Positions 50,534 to 58,599 of a DNA stretch of 64,000 nucleotides are shown here, one piece after another. Each line of letters starts with the position of its first letter. Within the stretch, counting starts at the first letter, position 1. The stretch comes from Candidatus Fluviicola riflensis (GTDB taxonomy: Bacteria; Bacteroidota; Bacteroidia; Flavobacteriales_D; Crocinitomicaceae): positions 2,344,641 to 2,408,640 of the forward strand of contig CP022585.1 in assembly GCA_002243285.1 (NCBI GenBank), in the 5' to 3' direction. Under the pieces are notes generated by a model. That model did no database searches and was not told the origin of the DNA. It worked only from the letters and a program-made list of their open reading frames with translations. A program made the translations under genes and the position numbers.

Positions 50534-50572
50534 AAAAAAAGCATCCATCAATTTGACTTGATGAATGCTTTT
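50534..50572 (-). terminator. Orphan rho-independent terminator
   Basis: GCATTCATCAA and TTGATGGATGC form the stem on the minus strand, followed by T7. No annotated gene ends immediately before it, which suggests a short transcript starting near 50750. Confidence 0.7.
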
Positions 50573-50776
50573 CAAAGATTTGTTTTTATAAATAAAGTTT
50601 TAACTACTTTGTTTATTAAAACAACCTTTACCTATCGACTGTAACCCACTGCTACTGCCATTTCTTTTGAAAATCCTGTTCAAATTTTCATCCTCGTATG
50701 TATAATACTAAACCAATACTATAGTGTAAATTTCCTGAAACTTTCCTCCTAAAGCATTGTAACCTGCTTTAAAAAA

Positions 50777-50791
50777 ATTACATAAATCACA
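50777..50791 (-). promoter_or_regulatory. Third copy of the stress-operon upstream element
   Basis: TGTGATTTATGTAAT on the minus strand is identical over 15 nt to the site of copy 1. It overlaps the stop codon of the AraC gene and faces the orphan terminator. Confidence 0.5.
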
Positions 50792-51347
50792 GGTCTTCAA
50801 GATTAACAAACCTTCTTTCTTTGAGTTGTTTGTAAAATGAGGGTGACAGTCCGGTGATTTTTTTGAACTGATTTGACAAATGGGCCACACTGCTGTAATT
50901 CAGCAAATCAGCTATTTGAGTCAGATTCAATTCATCGTAAAGCAACAATTCTTTCACCCGTTCAATTTTGAGATTAATGATGTATTGTTGAATTGTTGTA
51001 CCCTTTACCTCTGAAAAAACATTTGCCAGATACGTGTAATCATAATTCAACTTCGCACTTATATAATCAGAGTAATTAATGTGCGGCAATTCGTCGGTGT
51101 AATGAACCAATTCAATAACCACAGCTTTAATGCGCTCAATAAGAATAGTACGCTTATCGTCCAGTAATTCCAAACCGACAGCAGCCAACTCGTTTTTAAG
51201 CTCAAGCCATTGTTCCTGCGTCAGTTCTTCCATAATCTCAACTGTTCCCAATTCAACCACCACAGAATGCAGCCCCAACTTGTTGAGTACCTCTTTTACC
51301 ACCAGTTTGCAACGCAAACTAGCCATGTATTTGATATACAGCTTCAT
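50787..51347 (-). CDS. AraC-type transcriptional regulator (stress-associated)
   Basis: A 186-residue regulator from ATG 51347 (MKLYIKYMASLRCKLVVKEV). The N-terminal ~85 residues belong to the short Bacteroidota-specific sensor seen in stress-linked AraC proteins (LGLHSVVVELGTVEIMEELT), and the rest is an AraC HTH domain (YDYTYLANVFSEVKGTTIQQ, LNLTQIADLLNYSSVAHLSN, FKKITGLSPSFYKQLK). Homologues usually sit by sll1863-type lipoproteins, and the duplicated operons here are the obvious targets. It is divergent from clpB across a region with repeated TGACTTTTT. Confidence 0.9.
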   Translation of the reverse strand: MKLYIKYMASLRCKLVVKEVLNKLGLHSVVVELGTVEIMEELTQEQWLELKNELAAVGLELLDDKRTILIERIKAVVIELVHYTDELPHINYSDYISAKLNYDYTYLANVFSEVKGTTIQQYIINLKIERVKELLLYDELNLTQIADLLNYSSVAHLSNQFKKITGLSPSFYKQLKERRFVNLEDL

Positions 51348-51540
51348 AATGATTCCTCTTAAAATTAAACGACCTTTTCTTTTTCCTTCCGGATCTCGTC
51401 CGGGTTTCATCCCAGTTGAATAAAACAATTTCCTGCTTTAAACAGCTGTTATAATCGGTAACATATTGATTTGAGTGGAAAGGTTACGCTACTAAAGGTA
51501 CGGAATTCTATACTCGGTGAAAAGGGTTTAACACTAATAG

Positions 51541-51600
51541 TGACTTTTTTTCACATTAATTAATACTGCCCTGACTTTTTGTCACTAAATCTGACTTTTT
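51541..51600. repeat. Three direct repeats of TGACTTTTT
   Basis: TGACTTTTT begins at 51541, 51572 and 51592; the first two continue as TTTCACATTAA and GTCACTAAATC. Spacings of 31 and 20 nt, close to whole helical turns, suit a multi-site AraC-type operator. Confidence 0.45.
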
Positions 51601-51634
51601 CGGGTTTGGTTTAGGATTTGACGATTGAAACCCG
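51601..51634 (+). promoter_or_regulatory. Inverted repeat in the clpB leader
   Basis: CGGGTTT (51601-51607) and AAACCCG (51628-51634) are perfect inverse copies 20 nt apart, 25 nt before ATG 51659. It could be an operator or an RNA hairpin affecting clpB translation. Confidence 0.45.
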
Positions 51635-51658
51635 AATTTACAAACAAAATAAAACGTC

Positions 51659-54280
51659 ATGGATAATAATCAATTTACCATAAAGACGCAGGAAATCATC
51701 CAGGCTGCACAAGAAACCGCGCTTCTTGCAGGTAATCAAGCGGTGGAAAATCCGCATTTACTGAAGGGGATTTTTTTGAAAGACTCGGATGTTGTTCCTT
51801 TCATATTGAAACAAAACGGCGTAGACCAGGAAATGCTCGAACAAGCCCTCGACCGGATCCTTTCTACCTTTTCTAAAGTCTCGGGAGGTGATATTTACCT
51901 TTCGTCCAAAGCACAGCAAACCTTACAGCAATCAATCGTATTGGCAAAACAACAGGGCGACGAATACGTTTCGGTTGAAATGCTGTTTGTGGCTTTGCTG
52001 GAAAGCAACGACCAAACCGGACAATTACTCAGGGACAGCAAAATCACTAAAAAACAAGTAATCTCAACAATAATGAATCTGAGAAACGGAGCAAAGGTTA
52101 CTTCAGATAACCAGGAAGGAACGTATAAATCATTGGAGAAATACGCTAAAAACCTCAATGAACTGGCCAAGTCAGGGAAATTGGACCCTGTGATCGGTCG
52201 CGATGACGAAATCCGTCGTGTTCTTCAAATTCTTACGCGAAGAACCAAAAACAATCCGATCCTGATCGGTGAACCCGGTGTTGGTAAAACAGCCATTGCC
52301 GAGGGAATTGCACACCGGATCATTGACGGTGACGTACCCGAGAACCTGAAATCGAAAATCGTTTACTCCCTTGATATGGGCGCATTGATCGCCGGGGCCA
52401 AGTATAAAGGTGAATTTGAGGAACGACTCAAAGCAGTGGTGAAAGAAGTAACCAGCGCCGAAGGTGAGATCATCCTTTTCATTGACGAAATCCATACTTT
52501 GGTTGGAGCCGGTGGCGGTGGTGAAGGTGCAATGGACGCAGCCAATATTTTGAAACCGGCGCTTGCACGTGGCGAACTGCGGGCTGTGGGCGCGACTACG
52601 CTGAATGAATATCAAAAATACTTTGAGAAAGATAAAGCGCTCGTGCGTCGTTTCCAGCCCGTGTTGGTAGATGAACCGGATACGGAAGATGCGATCTCCA
52701 TTTTGCGTGGAATCAAAGAAAAATACGAGAATCACCACAAAGTACTGATCAAAGATGCCGCGATCATTGCAGCGGTTGAATTGTCGCAACGCTACATCAC
52801 AGAACGTCATTTACCGGATAAAGCCATTGACCTCATCGATGAAGCTGCATCGAAATTGCGGATGGAAATCAATTCGAAACCTGAAGAACTGGACGAATTG
52901 GAGCGTAAAATCATGCAACTGGAAATTGAACGCGAGGCCATTAAACGCGAAAACGATAAGGCGAAACTGGAACATTTGGGGAAAGAACTCTCCACTTTAG
53001 TTGAACAACGTGATGCGTTCAAAGCGCGCTGGCAGGCTGAAAAAGATGTGATCGACGCCTTGCAAAAAACCAAGGAAGCTATTGAGCAATTCAAACTGGA
53101 AGCCGATCAGGCAGAACGAATGGGCGATTACGGTAAAGTTGCCGAAATCCGTTATGGCCGGATCAAAGAAGCTGAAGCTAAACTGGAGGAACTGAAAAGT
53201 GATCTGGCAACGATGCAGGTTAACAGTAAAATGATCAAGGAGGAAGTCGATGCCGCAGAAATTGCGGATGTTGTTTCCAAATGGACAGGAATTCCGGTTT
53301 CTAAAATGATCGAGAGTGAGAAAGCGAAATTACTGAAACTGGAAGAAGAACTTGGCAAACGTGTCGTAGGCCAGGAAGAAGCGATCAGTGCACTTTCTGA
53401 TGCCGTTCGCCGCAGCCGGGCAGGTTTGCAGGATATGCGTAAGCCCATCGGATCGTTTATATTTCTGGGACCGACTGGTGTTGGTAAAACCGAATTAGCA
53501 AAAGCCCTTGCCGATTATTTGTTCAATGACGAACACGCGATGACGCGAATAGATATGTCGGAATACCAGGAAAAACATAGTGTGAGCCGTTTGGTTGGAG
53601 CGCCTCCGGGATATGTCGGTTATGATGAAGGTGGGCAGTTGACCGAAGCGGTTCGTAGAAAACCCTACTCGATCATTTTGCTCGATGAAATTGAAAAAGC
53701 GCATCCGGATGTATTCAATGTTTTGCTCCAGGTGTTAGATGATGGTCGTTTGACCGATAATAAAGGCCGTACGGTGAATTTCAAAAACACGATCATCATT
53801 ATGACTTCCAACTTAGGATCGCACCTGATCCAGGAAACATTTGAAGGCGTGAAAGAGGACGGTATGGATGAAGCGATGGAAAAAGCCAAATTCAAAGTGA
53901 TGGAATTGCTGAAAGCGACCATCAGGCCTGAGTTTTTGAACCGTATTGATGAAACGATTGTGTTTACACCGCTCAACAAACGCTATATAAAGGCGATTGT
54001 ACAATTGCAGCTGAATCAGTTGTCGGAAATGCTGCAGGAGCGCGGAATTCGCATGAACATGACCGAAGAAGCCAAAGCGCATATTGTGGAAGTTGGTTTT
54101 GATCCGAATTTCGGGGCACGGCCTGTGAAACGTGTTATTCAAAAACAAGTACTTAATGAATTGTCGAAAGCTTTGCTCGCAGGAACTATTGACACGGAGA
54201 ACACAATTGTGATGGATATTTTTGACGGAAAGATCGTATTCCGTAAACCGATTTCGATTGACGAGGAGATTGTTTTGTAA
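51659..54280 (+). CDS. clpB: ClpB protein disaggregase
   Basis: An 873-residue Hsp100 chaperone that rescues aggregated proteins with DnaK. Clp N-domain (1-150), first AAA+ module with Walker A GEPGVGKT (about 203-210) and [10 protein letters not shown], a coiled-coil middle domain (about 400-530, rich in Glu/Lys/Gln), and second AAA+ module with GPTGVGKT (about 605-612). The pore loop [10 protein letters not shown] and [15 protein letters not shown] are present. Full length for the family. Divergent from the AraC stress regulator. Confidence 0.97.
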   Translation: MDNNQFTIKTQEIIQAAQETALLAGNQAVENPHLLKGIFLKDSDVVPFILKQNGVDQEMLEQALDRILSTFSKVSGGDIYLSSKAQQTLQQSIVLAKQQGDEYVSVEMLFVALLESNDQTGQLLRDSKITKKQVISTIMNLRNGAKVTSDNQEGTYKSLEKYAKNLNELAKSGKLDPVIGRDDEIRRVLQILTRRTKNNPILIGEPGVGKTAIAEGIAHRIIDGDVPENLKSKIVYSLDMGALIAGAKYKGEFEERLKAVVKEVTSAEGEIILFIDEIHTLVGAGGGGEGAMDAANILKPALARGELRAVGATTLNEYQKYFEKDKALVRRFQPVLVDEPDTEDAISILRGIKEKYENHHKVLIKDAAIIAAVELSQRYITERHLPDKAIDLIDEAASKLRMEINSKPEELDELERKIMQLEIEREAIKRENDKAKLEHLGKELSTLVEQRDAFKARWQAEKDVIDALQKTKEAIEQFKLEADQAERMGDYGKVAEIRYGRIKEAEAKLEELKSDLATMQVNSKMIKEEVDAAEIADVVSKWTGIPVSKMIESEKAKLLKLEEELGKRVVGQEEAISALSDAVRRSRAGLQDMRKPIGSFIFLGPTGVGKTELAKALADYLFNDEHAMTRIDMSEYQEKHSVSRLVGAPPGYVGYDEGGQLTEAVRRKPYSIILLDEIEKAHPDVFNVLLQVLDDGRLTDNKGRTVNFKNTIIIMTSNLGSHLIQETFEGVKEDGMDEAMEKAKFKVMELLKATIRPEFLNRIDETIVFTPLNKRYIKAIVQLQLNQLSEMLQERGIRMNMTEEAKAHIVEVGFDPNFGARPVKRVIQKQVLNELSKALLAGTIDTENTIVMDIFDGKIVFRKPISIDEEIVL

Positions 54281-54314
54281 GCGATTCCTCAGATGATACT
54301 TTACTTGCCAGAGT

Positions 54315-54351
54315 GGCGCAGATTTCCACAGATGTAAAGGAAATTTGTGCC
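54315..54351. terminator. Hairpin after clpB
   Basis: GGCGCAGATTTCC (54315-54327) pairs with GGAAATTTGTGCC (54339-54351), 11 of 13 positions, then ATTTTGGTTTT. Probably the clpB terminator. Confidence 0.55.
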
Positions 54352-54399
54352 ATTTTGGTTTTACAACCACTCATCCGCCTGCGGCTGATGCTTTTTCTT

Positions 54400-54517
54400 T
54401 TCCCACAAATGCACGGATTCGAGCTCGGCTAACACCCTCGCATAACAATGAATACATTATAAAAGTAATGAATCAGCGCTGCCGTTAGGAGCGCTAAAAT
54501 CTGTGTATTCTGTGGGA
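54400..54517. repeat. Palindromic element, copy B (CCCACAAATGCAC ends)
   Basis: CCCACAAATGCACGGATT at the left end returns in imperfect inverse form as AATCTGTGTATTCTGTGGG at the right. The inner blocks GCTCGGCTAAC and CCGTTAGGAGCGC align with copy A at 9251-9377 read in the opposite direction, while the centre differs. About 118 bp, no coding frame. Confidence 0.6.
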
Positions 54518-54546
54518 GAAAAGCCCGCAGTAGCAACAAGTCGGAT

Positions 54547-54933
54547 TCACAAAAACTTCTTATATCCTTCCATCACCCGTTGCAGGATCATGGCCTGAAC
54601 ACGTTTGGAATATTCCTTTTTATTGGAAAGAAAAATGATCAGTTGGATTTCATCGAGCATGCCCAACACAATGCCTAGCAACTGATTGCGCAATGCCAGG
54701 TTGGAAGTAAGCGCAGTGGTGATAAACTGACGTTGTTTCCGTTCGGGTAAATCGATAAATCCGGGATTGAGCGACCGCATAGCCTCAACGGTTACCAAAC
54801 ACAAGCTGGCATTCTGAAACTTCAATACTGGCCGCAACACCGTATTTTGATAACGCTCGTCTTCGCTAACATCATGGCGGTCTTCAAAGAAAACGGGCTC
54901 GAGTAAATCGGCGCGCTGAAGTGGAATACTCAT
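54547..54933 (-). CDS. Conserved hypothetical protein
   Basis: A 128-residue soluble helical protein (QNTVLRPVLKFQNASLCLVT, QRQFITTALTSNLALRNQLL). Similar short proteins are widespread in Bacteroidota and sometimes carry an unsupported glyoxalase label; no metal-binding residues of that family are visible here. Downstream of the 54950 T9SS gene by 16 nt, so possibly co-transcribed. Confidence 0.65.
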   Translation of the reverse strand: MSIPLQRADLLEPVFFEDRHDVSEDERYQNTVLRPVLKFQNASLCLVTVEAMRSLNPGFIDLPERKQRQFITTALTSNLALRNQLLGIVLGMLDEIQLIIFLSNKKEYSKRVQAMILQRVMEGYKKFL

Positions 54934-54949
54934 TATTGTTTTATTGTTT

Positions 54950-56308
54950 TTACAATTTAATGATTTTTGTACGTGTCATTATTCCTGAATCACCTGTAAA
55001 CAGTACAACATAACATGCAGCTGGTAAATCGTTTACGATAAAGGTATGGTTTCCTGCGGTAATTGTAGCCGATCGTACCACTTGTCCTTCGGTAGTATAA
55101 ATAATCGCTTTTCCGTTTTCTTTCGCATCAAATTCAAAACTTTCGTTTACCGGATTCGGATAAGTTGCTAAAGTTGTTTCTTCGTGCTCATTCACATCCA
55201 GTGAAAAATAATCCATTTTATAAATATGTAACGTATTTTGACTGTCGGAAGTTGTTGCAAGAAACAAATCACCTGTCTGATTATAATACACATCATAAAA
55301 CGTGTGATCGTCTAAATTGTGGTTGAATGACGTCCATGAATTTGAGCCGGTGTTGTAACGAAGCAATGGTGCGACTGGAAAGCTAAACTTGTTAAACGCG
55401 TAGGAAATGTAATTATTCACGGGACTCACTGCCAAACCATAAAGCATTGATGCGTAATCATATCCGTAATTGACAGGTGTCTGGATAGTGCTTCCCAATC
55501 CACTTGTGGTATTATACTTTTTCACTTGCATATAATAACCGTTTCCGTTGTTATAATTCATACCAAGAATCAGTTCATTGGTTGCGCCATATTTGAATCC
55601 CAATTTCAAGCGAGAGATCTGGTCTATTGTTACTGCATTATCCAAATCACTCCAGGTATTCCCGTTGTATTTTGTGATCATAGCCTGAAGACCTGTCGAC
55701 TGAAATGCAGCAAACAAATCGCCGGTAGCTTGATTCACCTCTATATCCGTGCTAATCATTGTTGTTTGGTAATCCGAAAAACCAACCGGCGCAGGAATCG
55801 AATCAAAACTATCGGTCGAAAAATCATATTTTTTCCAAAGTATAGCATCATTGCCTTCCCTGAAGATCGTGTACGGAATGTTATTCGTGTGGTCAACCGC
55901 CATCATGCACGAAGTAGCAGCTCCGCCAGAAATCACTACAGGATAATAACTTGTCGCCGACCATGTATTGGTGTATGTTTTAAAATAAACGCCATCCGAT
56001 TTGGTATAAAGCAGGTAAAACTGGTTGTTGACCGGATTGTAATCAAAATCAAGGCACTTAACCAAACTATCGATTGCTCCGGAAGCTCCTTCTGTATGTT
56101 CCCACACATTCGCTACAAATCTGTCAACAAATAACTTTCCCTGTTTGATATAAGCAGTAAAAGGAGTCCCCAGATTATTACAACGGATTTTTGTGTATTC
56201 AGCATGGTAACCATCACTGGAAATAGGGTTTGCACCTAATTCGACTAATTGTTGAGTGTTGGCAAACGAAGCACTCGAAAGAGCCAAAAGCAACAGAAAT
56301 TTTTTCAT
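54950..56308 (-). CDS. T9SS type A secreted protein, beta-propeller-like
   Basis: A 452-residue protein with signal peptide (LLLLALSSASFANTQ) and a repetitive body with propeller-like blade spacing (ILWKKYDFSTDSFDSIPAPV, KYNGNTWSDLDNAVTIDQIS, LLRYNTGSNSWTSFNHNLDD). The C-terminal type A domain begins TYPNPVNESFEFD and ends SGIMTRTKIIKL. It is exported to the surface by T9SS; substrate unknown. The region upstream (56309-56580) shows nothing recognisable. Confidence 0.87.
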   Translation of the reverse strand: MKKFLLLLALSSASFANTQQLVELGANPISSDGYHAEYTKIRCNNLGTPFTAYIKQGKLFVDRFVANVWEHTEGASGAIDSLVKCLDFDYNPVNNQFYLLYTKSDGVYFKTYTNTWSATSYYPVVISGGAATSCMMAVDHTNNIPYTIFREGNDAILWKKYDFSTDSFDSIPAPVGFSDYQTTMISTDIEVNQATGDLFAAFQSTGLQAMITKYNGNTWSDLDNAVTIDQISRLKLGFKYGATNELILGMNYNNGNGYYMQVKKYNTTSGLGSTIQTPVNYGYDYASMLYGLAVSPVNNYISYAFNKFSFPVAPLLRYNTGSNSWTSFNHNLDDHTFYDVYYNQTGDLFLATTSDSQNTLHIYKMDYFSLDVNEHEETTLATYPNPVNESFEFDAKENGKAIIYTTEGQVVRSATITAGNHTFIVNDLPAACYVVLFTGDSGIMTRTKIIKL

Positions 56309-56580
56309 GGATTTAGAAGTTTAGCACCTAAAACTACTACTAATTTTTCAATTCGATTCGCTTAAAAAAGGACTCTTTCACTCAATGAGCACAGCTTTTT
56401 TTGCCAGAATACCGTTACATTTTTAGCAACTAACTGATTATTAAATCAGTTTACGAATCGATTTTGTCAGGCATCCGTTTCAACAGGTGCAAATAGGGGT
56501 AAAATGAAATGATGAACAAATTTGTTTCCGGGATCATTATCGGGATATTCCGCATAATATGATCATCGGGCGATACCACG

Positions 56581-57084
56581 TTATTTGGTAATTTCCGTAA
56601 AACTAAAAGTATACCCTATTCCCAAAACATGTCGTGGAGTATTGGTGCTTCCTGAGAAGAAAATAATCCCATTATATCCATAAAACAACCGGAAACGCTG
56701 TAATCCCAATCCGATTTGTGGTTGAATGGTCATCCATTGAAAACGATCACTTTTTTCGTAACTCAACTTCAAACCAAGATTAAGCGGCCCCATCGCCATC
56801 CAGTCATTGACATAAATCCCGTTTGTGTTGAGTTCCGGATTTATTGAAAGTCCTACTGCCAAACCTGTCCGCACTGCTCCTACCACACAACTGCGTTCTT
56901 CATGCGTCATGGCATAACCGATCCGATACGATGGCTCAGAAGAATAATCCATTCCCAGATCCCACCCCACGGATTTATGCGTTTGAAACAGATCATGCAA
57001 AACATCTTCGCTACCATAAATTTCCTGTGCCCGGGAATAACCGAGTGTAATGAATATTAAGCAAGTTGTTATCAGCAATTTCAT
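56581..57084 (-). CDS. Hypothetical exported protein
   Basis: A 167-residue protein with signal peptide (LLITTCLIFITLGYSRAQ) and short beta-strand segments (LGMDYSSEPSYRIGYAMTHE, ERSCVVGAVRTGLAVGLSIN) and a terminal aromatic strand (HVLGIGYTFSFTEITK), suggesting a small outer-membrane barrel. A near-perfect -7 box precedes the ATG by 4 nt. Family not recognised. Confidence 0.65.
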   Translation of the reverse strand: MKLLITTCLIFITLGYSRAQEIYGSEDVLHDLFQTHKSVGWDLGMDYSSEPSYRIGYAMTHEERSCVVGAVRTGLAVGLSINPELNTNGIYVNDWMAMGPLNLGLKLSYEKSDRFQWMTIQPQIGLGLQRFRLFYGYNGIIFFSGSTNTPRHVLGIGYTFSFTEITK

Positions 57085-57088
57085 AGAG

Positions 57089-57096
57089 GAAATTTA
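57089..57096 (-). promoter_or_regulatory. -7 promoter box of the 56581 gene
   Basis: TAAATTTC on the minus strand, one base off TAnnTTTG, 4 nt before ATG 57084. Confidence 0.4.
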
Positions 57097-57200
57097 GGTA
57101 AAAATGACGAGGAATGTTGCAAATTTTCCAATTTCCAGATTGGACAAATGTCCAATTTGCCAAATGGGCAATTTGCTCCTGAAAAAAACGGCCCAATCGT

Positions 57201-58001
57201 TCATTTCACGCACACAATTCCGTACACCATCGGGATTTTATTCCCCAAATGTTTCACTCTGTAAACACCGGGTGCATCTTCCTGCAATTCCTGAAAACAG
57301 GTATATGGTGAATAATCCCATTCGTGGTAGTTTGTTAACCGCAAGCCGGCATCCAGTAAACTTTGAAGCGTTTCGGAGGTTGGATGGTTCCATGAAACAG
57401 TTTCATAAGCGATGTCGGCTTCGCGATCAGCATAACTTCCCTGCACTTGTTCCACAATGGTTTCTGTGTTGAAATAATTGTAGGCAACTTCCTTGAAATG
57501 ATCGTCGAACATCCAAACAACCGGATGAAAATCAACCATAATGAATTTGCCTTCCGGCTTCAGAAAATGTTGTACGATATCGGCCCATTTGTCAAGATCG
57601 GGCAACCAACCAATGGTTCCGTAACTTGTGAAAACGATATCAAACTGCTCTGTGAGATGTTCTTTTAAACTGTACAGATCGCAGCAAATAAACCGGGCAT
57701 CGAGGTTTAATTCTCCAGCCAGTGCTGTTGCTTTTTCTACGGCGGCATTTGATAAGTCGACACCAACAGTAGTTGCACCCATTCGTGCCAGCGAAAGCGT
57801 ATCTTGGCCGAAATGACATTGTAAATGCAAAATCCGTTTCCCCGAAACATCACCCAGCAGGCTCAATTCAAGTGGCTTGAGGGTTGTTTCTCCGCGCAAA
57901 AACGCAGGCATGTCATAAAAATCCGAATCGATGTGAACGGTTGTTTTTTGGTTCCACGCTTCTTTGTTTTTCGCTATATAATCTTCATTCACCTTCTTCA
58001 T
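57201..58001 (-). CDS. Class I SAM-dependent methyltransferase
   Basis: A 266-residue methyltransferase. Motif I is ILHLQCHFGQDTLSLARMGA and the acidic residue before motif II is in GVDLSNAAVEKA. The N-terminus (MKKVNEDYIAKNKEAWNQKT) matches the usual start of this subgroup. Substrate unknown; relatives modify small molecules. Its stop lies 116 nt from the start of the 56581 gene and its own start overlaps the LprI-like gene by 17 nt. Confidence 0.88.
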   Translation of the reverse strand: MKKVNEDYIAKNKEAWNQKTTVHIDSDFYDMPAFLRGETTLKPLELSLLGDVSGKRILHLQCHFGQDTLSLARMGATTVGVDLSNAAVEKATALAGELNLDARFICCDLYSLKEHLTEQFDIVFTSYGTIGWLPDLDKWADIVQHFLKPEGKFIMVDFHPVVWMFDDHFKEVAYNYFNTETIVEQVQGSYADREADIAYETVSWNHPTSETLQSLLDAGLRLTNYHEWDYSPYTCFQELQEDAPGVYRVKHLGNKIPMVYGIVCVK

Positions 58002-58548
58002 TCCAGATTCGCATTAAATAATCAACCAGTTCTTCTACCCGCTTTCGCGTCAGTTCCACCGTCCAGCTACTGTAAATCAACTGCTGAATCGTTCCTCCAC
58101 CTGAATAGCGTGGATCTGTTAACTTTTGACTCAGCATACGTTCCGAATCACGAAATTTGATCCAATTGCGCTGTGATGTTTTGAGCAACGTTTGGTCATC
58201 TTTATCCAGTTTATTCATCAGCAATCCGTAGTACTTATTCAATAACAGATCATATCCGGTTTCGCAATCATAAGCCGCGCGGGCCATTCCGAATGTTGTT
58301 TGATCGGCATCTGCCTGAAACGTCCAGGTATTGTTCAGTAAAAAGGTGTCTTTTGCATACATGCTGTAAATAGAATCGGAAAAACCGGACCAACCTTCGT
58401 GGTCTTCTTCCCCTATCCCCAATTCAACGATTTGTTGCTTTAATTCGATGGTCCACTGTTTTTTCAGGGAATCGAGTTCAGCATCTTCCAATTGAGACCA
58501 GCAAAGAGAAATCGTACAAACGAAGAATAGCAATAAGGCCTTTTTCAT
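57985..58548 (-). CDS. LprI-like (DUF1311) exported protein
   Basis: A 187-residue protein with signal peptide (ALLLFFVCTISLCWSQ) and the LprI/DUF1311 pattern of paired Cys and conserved Trp/Lys/Asp in ARAAYDCETGYDLLLNKYY and LKTSQRNWIKFRDSERMLS. In mycobacteria LprI inhibits lysozyme; here the role is unknown. Overlaps the methyltransferase gene; a -7 box lies 14 nt before the ATG. Confidence 0.82.
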   Translation of the reverse strand: MKKALLLFFVCTISLCWSQLEDAELDSLKKQWTIELKQQIVELGIGEEDHEGWSGFSDSIYSMYAKDTFLLNNTWTFQADADQTTFGMARAAYDCETGYDLLLNKYYGLLMNKLDKDDQTLLKTSQRNWIKFRDSERMLSQKLTDPRYSGGGTIQQLIYSSWTVELTRKRVEELVDYLMRIWNEEGE

Positions 58549-58562
58549 AACTGCATTTTTGC

Positions 58563-58570
58563 CAAAAGTA
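58563..58570 (-). promoter_or_regulatory. -7 promoter box of the LprI-like gene
   Basis: TACTTTTG on the minus strand, 14 nt before ATG 58548. Confidence 0.45.
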
Positions 58571-58599
58571 GCTTTAAAATCGGCTATGCGAAAGCAAAA

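Larger units (their letters stand above)
50364..50786. other. Gene-free stretch downstream of the AraC gene
   Basis: A 423-bp region. It contains the copy-2 upstream element, the orphan terminator at 50534-50572, and between them a short frame ending MAVAVGYSR (stop near 50632) that resembles the last strand of a beta-barrel protein but lacks a start region. It may be a decayed third operon copy or a small-RNA unit. Confidence 0.45.
51348..51658. other. Divergent control region between the AraC gene and clpB
   Basis: A 311-bp region without genes. It holds the direct repeats at 51541-51600 and the hairpin at 51601-51634. No CIRCE (TTAGCACTC) or clear heat-shock sigma site was seen. Confidence 0.55.

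Noticed and set aside
52172..52810. A 212-codon frame opposite clpB
   Set aside because: Antisense to the first AAA+ module of ClpB; Phe/Cys-rich shadow composition.
55526..56134. A 202-codon frame opposite the T9SS protein at 54950-56308
   Set aside because: It is antisense to a well-supported gene with signal peptide and sorting domain; composition is basic/Ile-rich as expected for a shadow frame.
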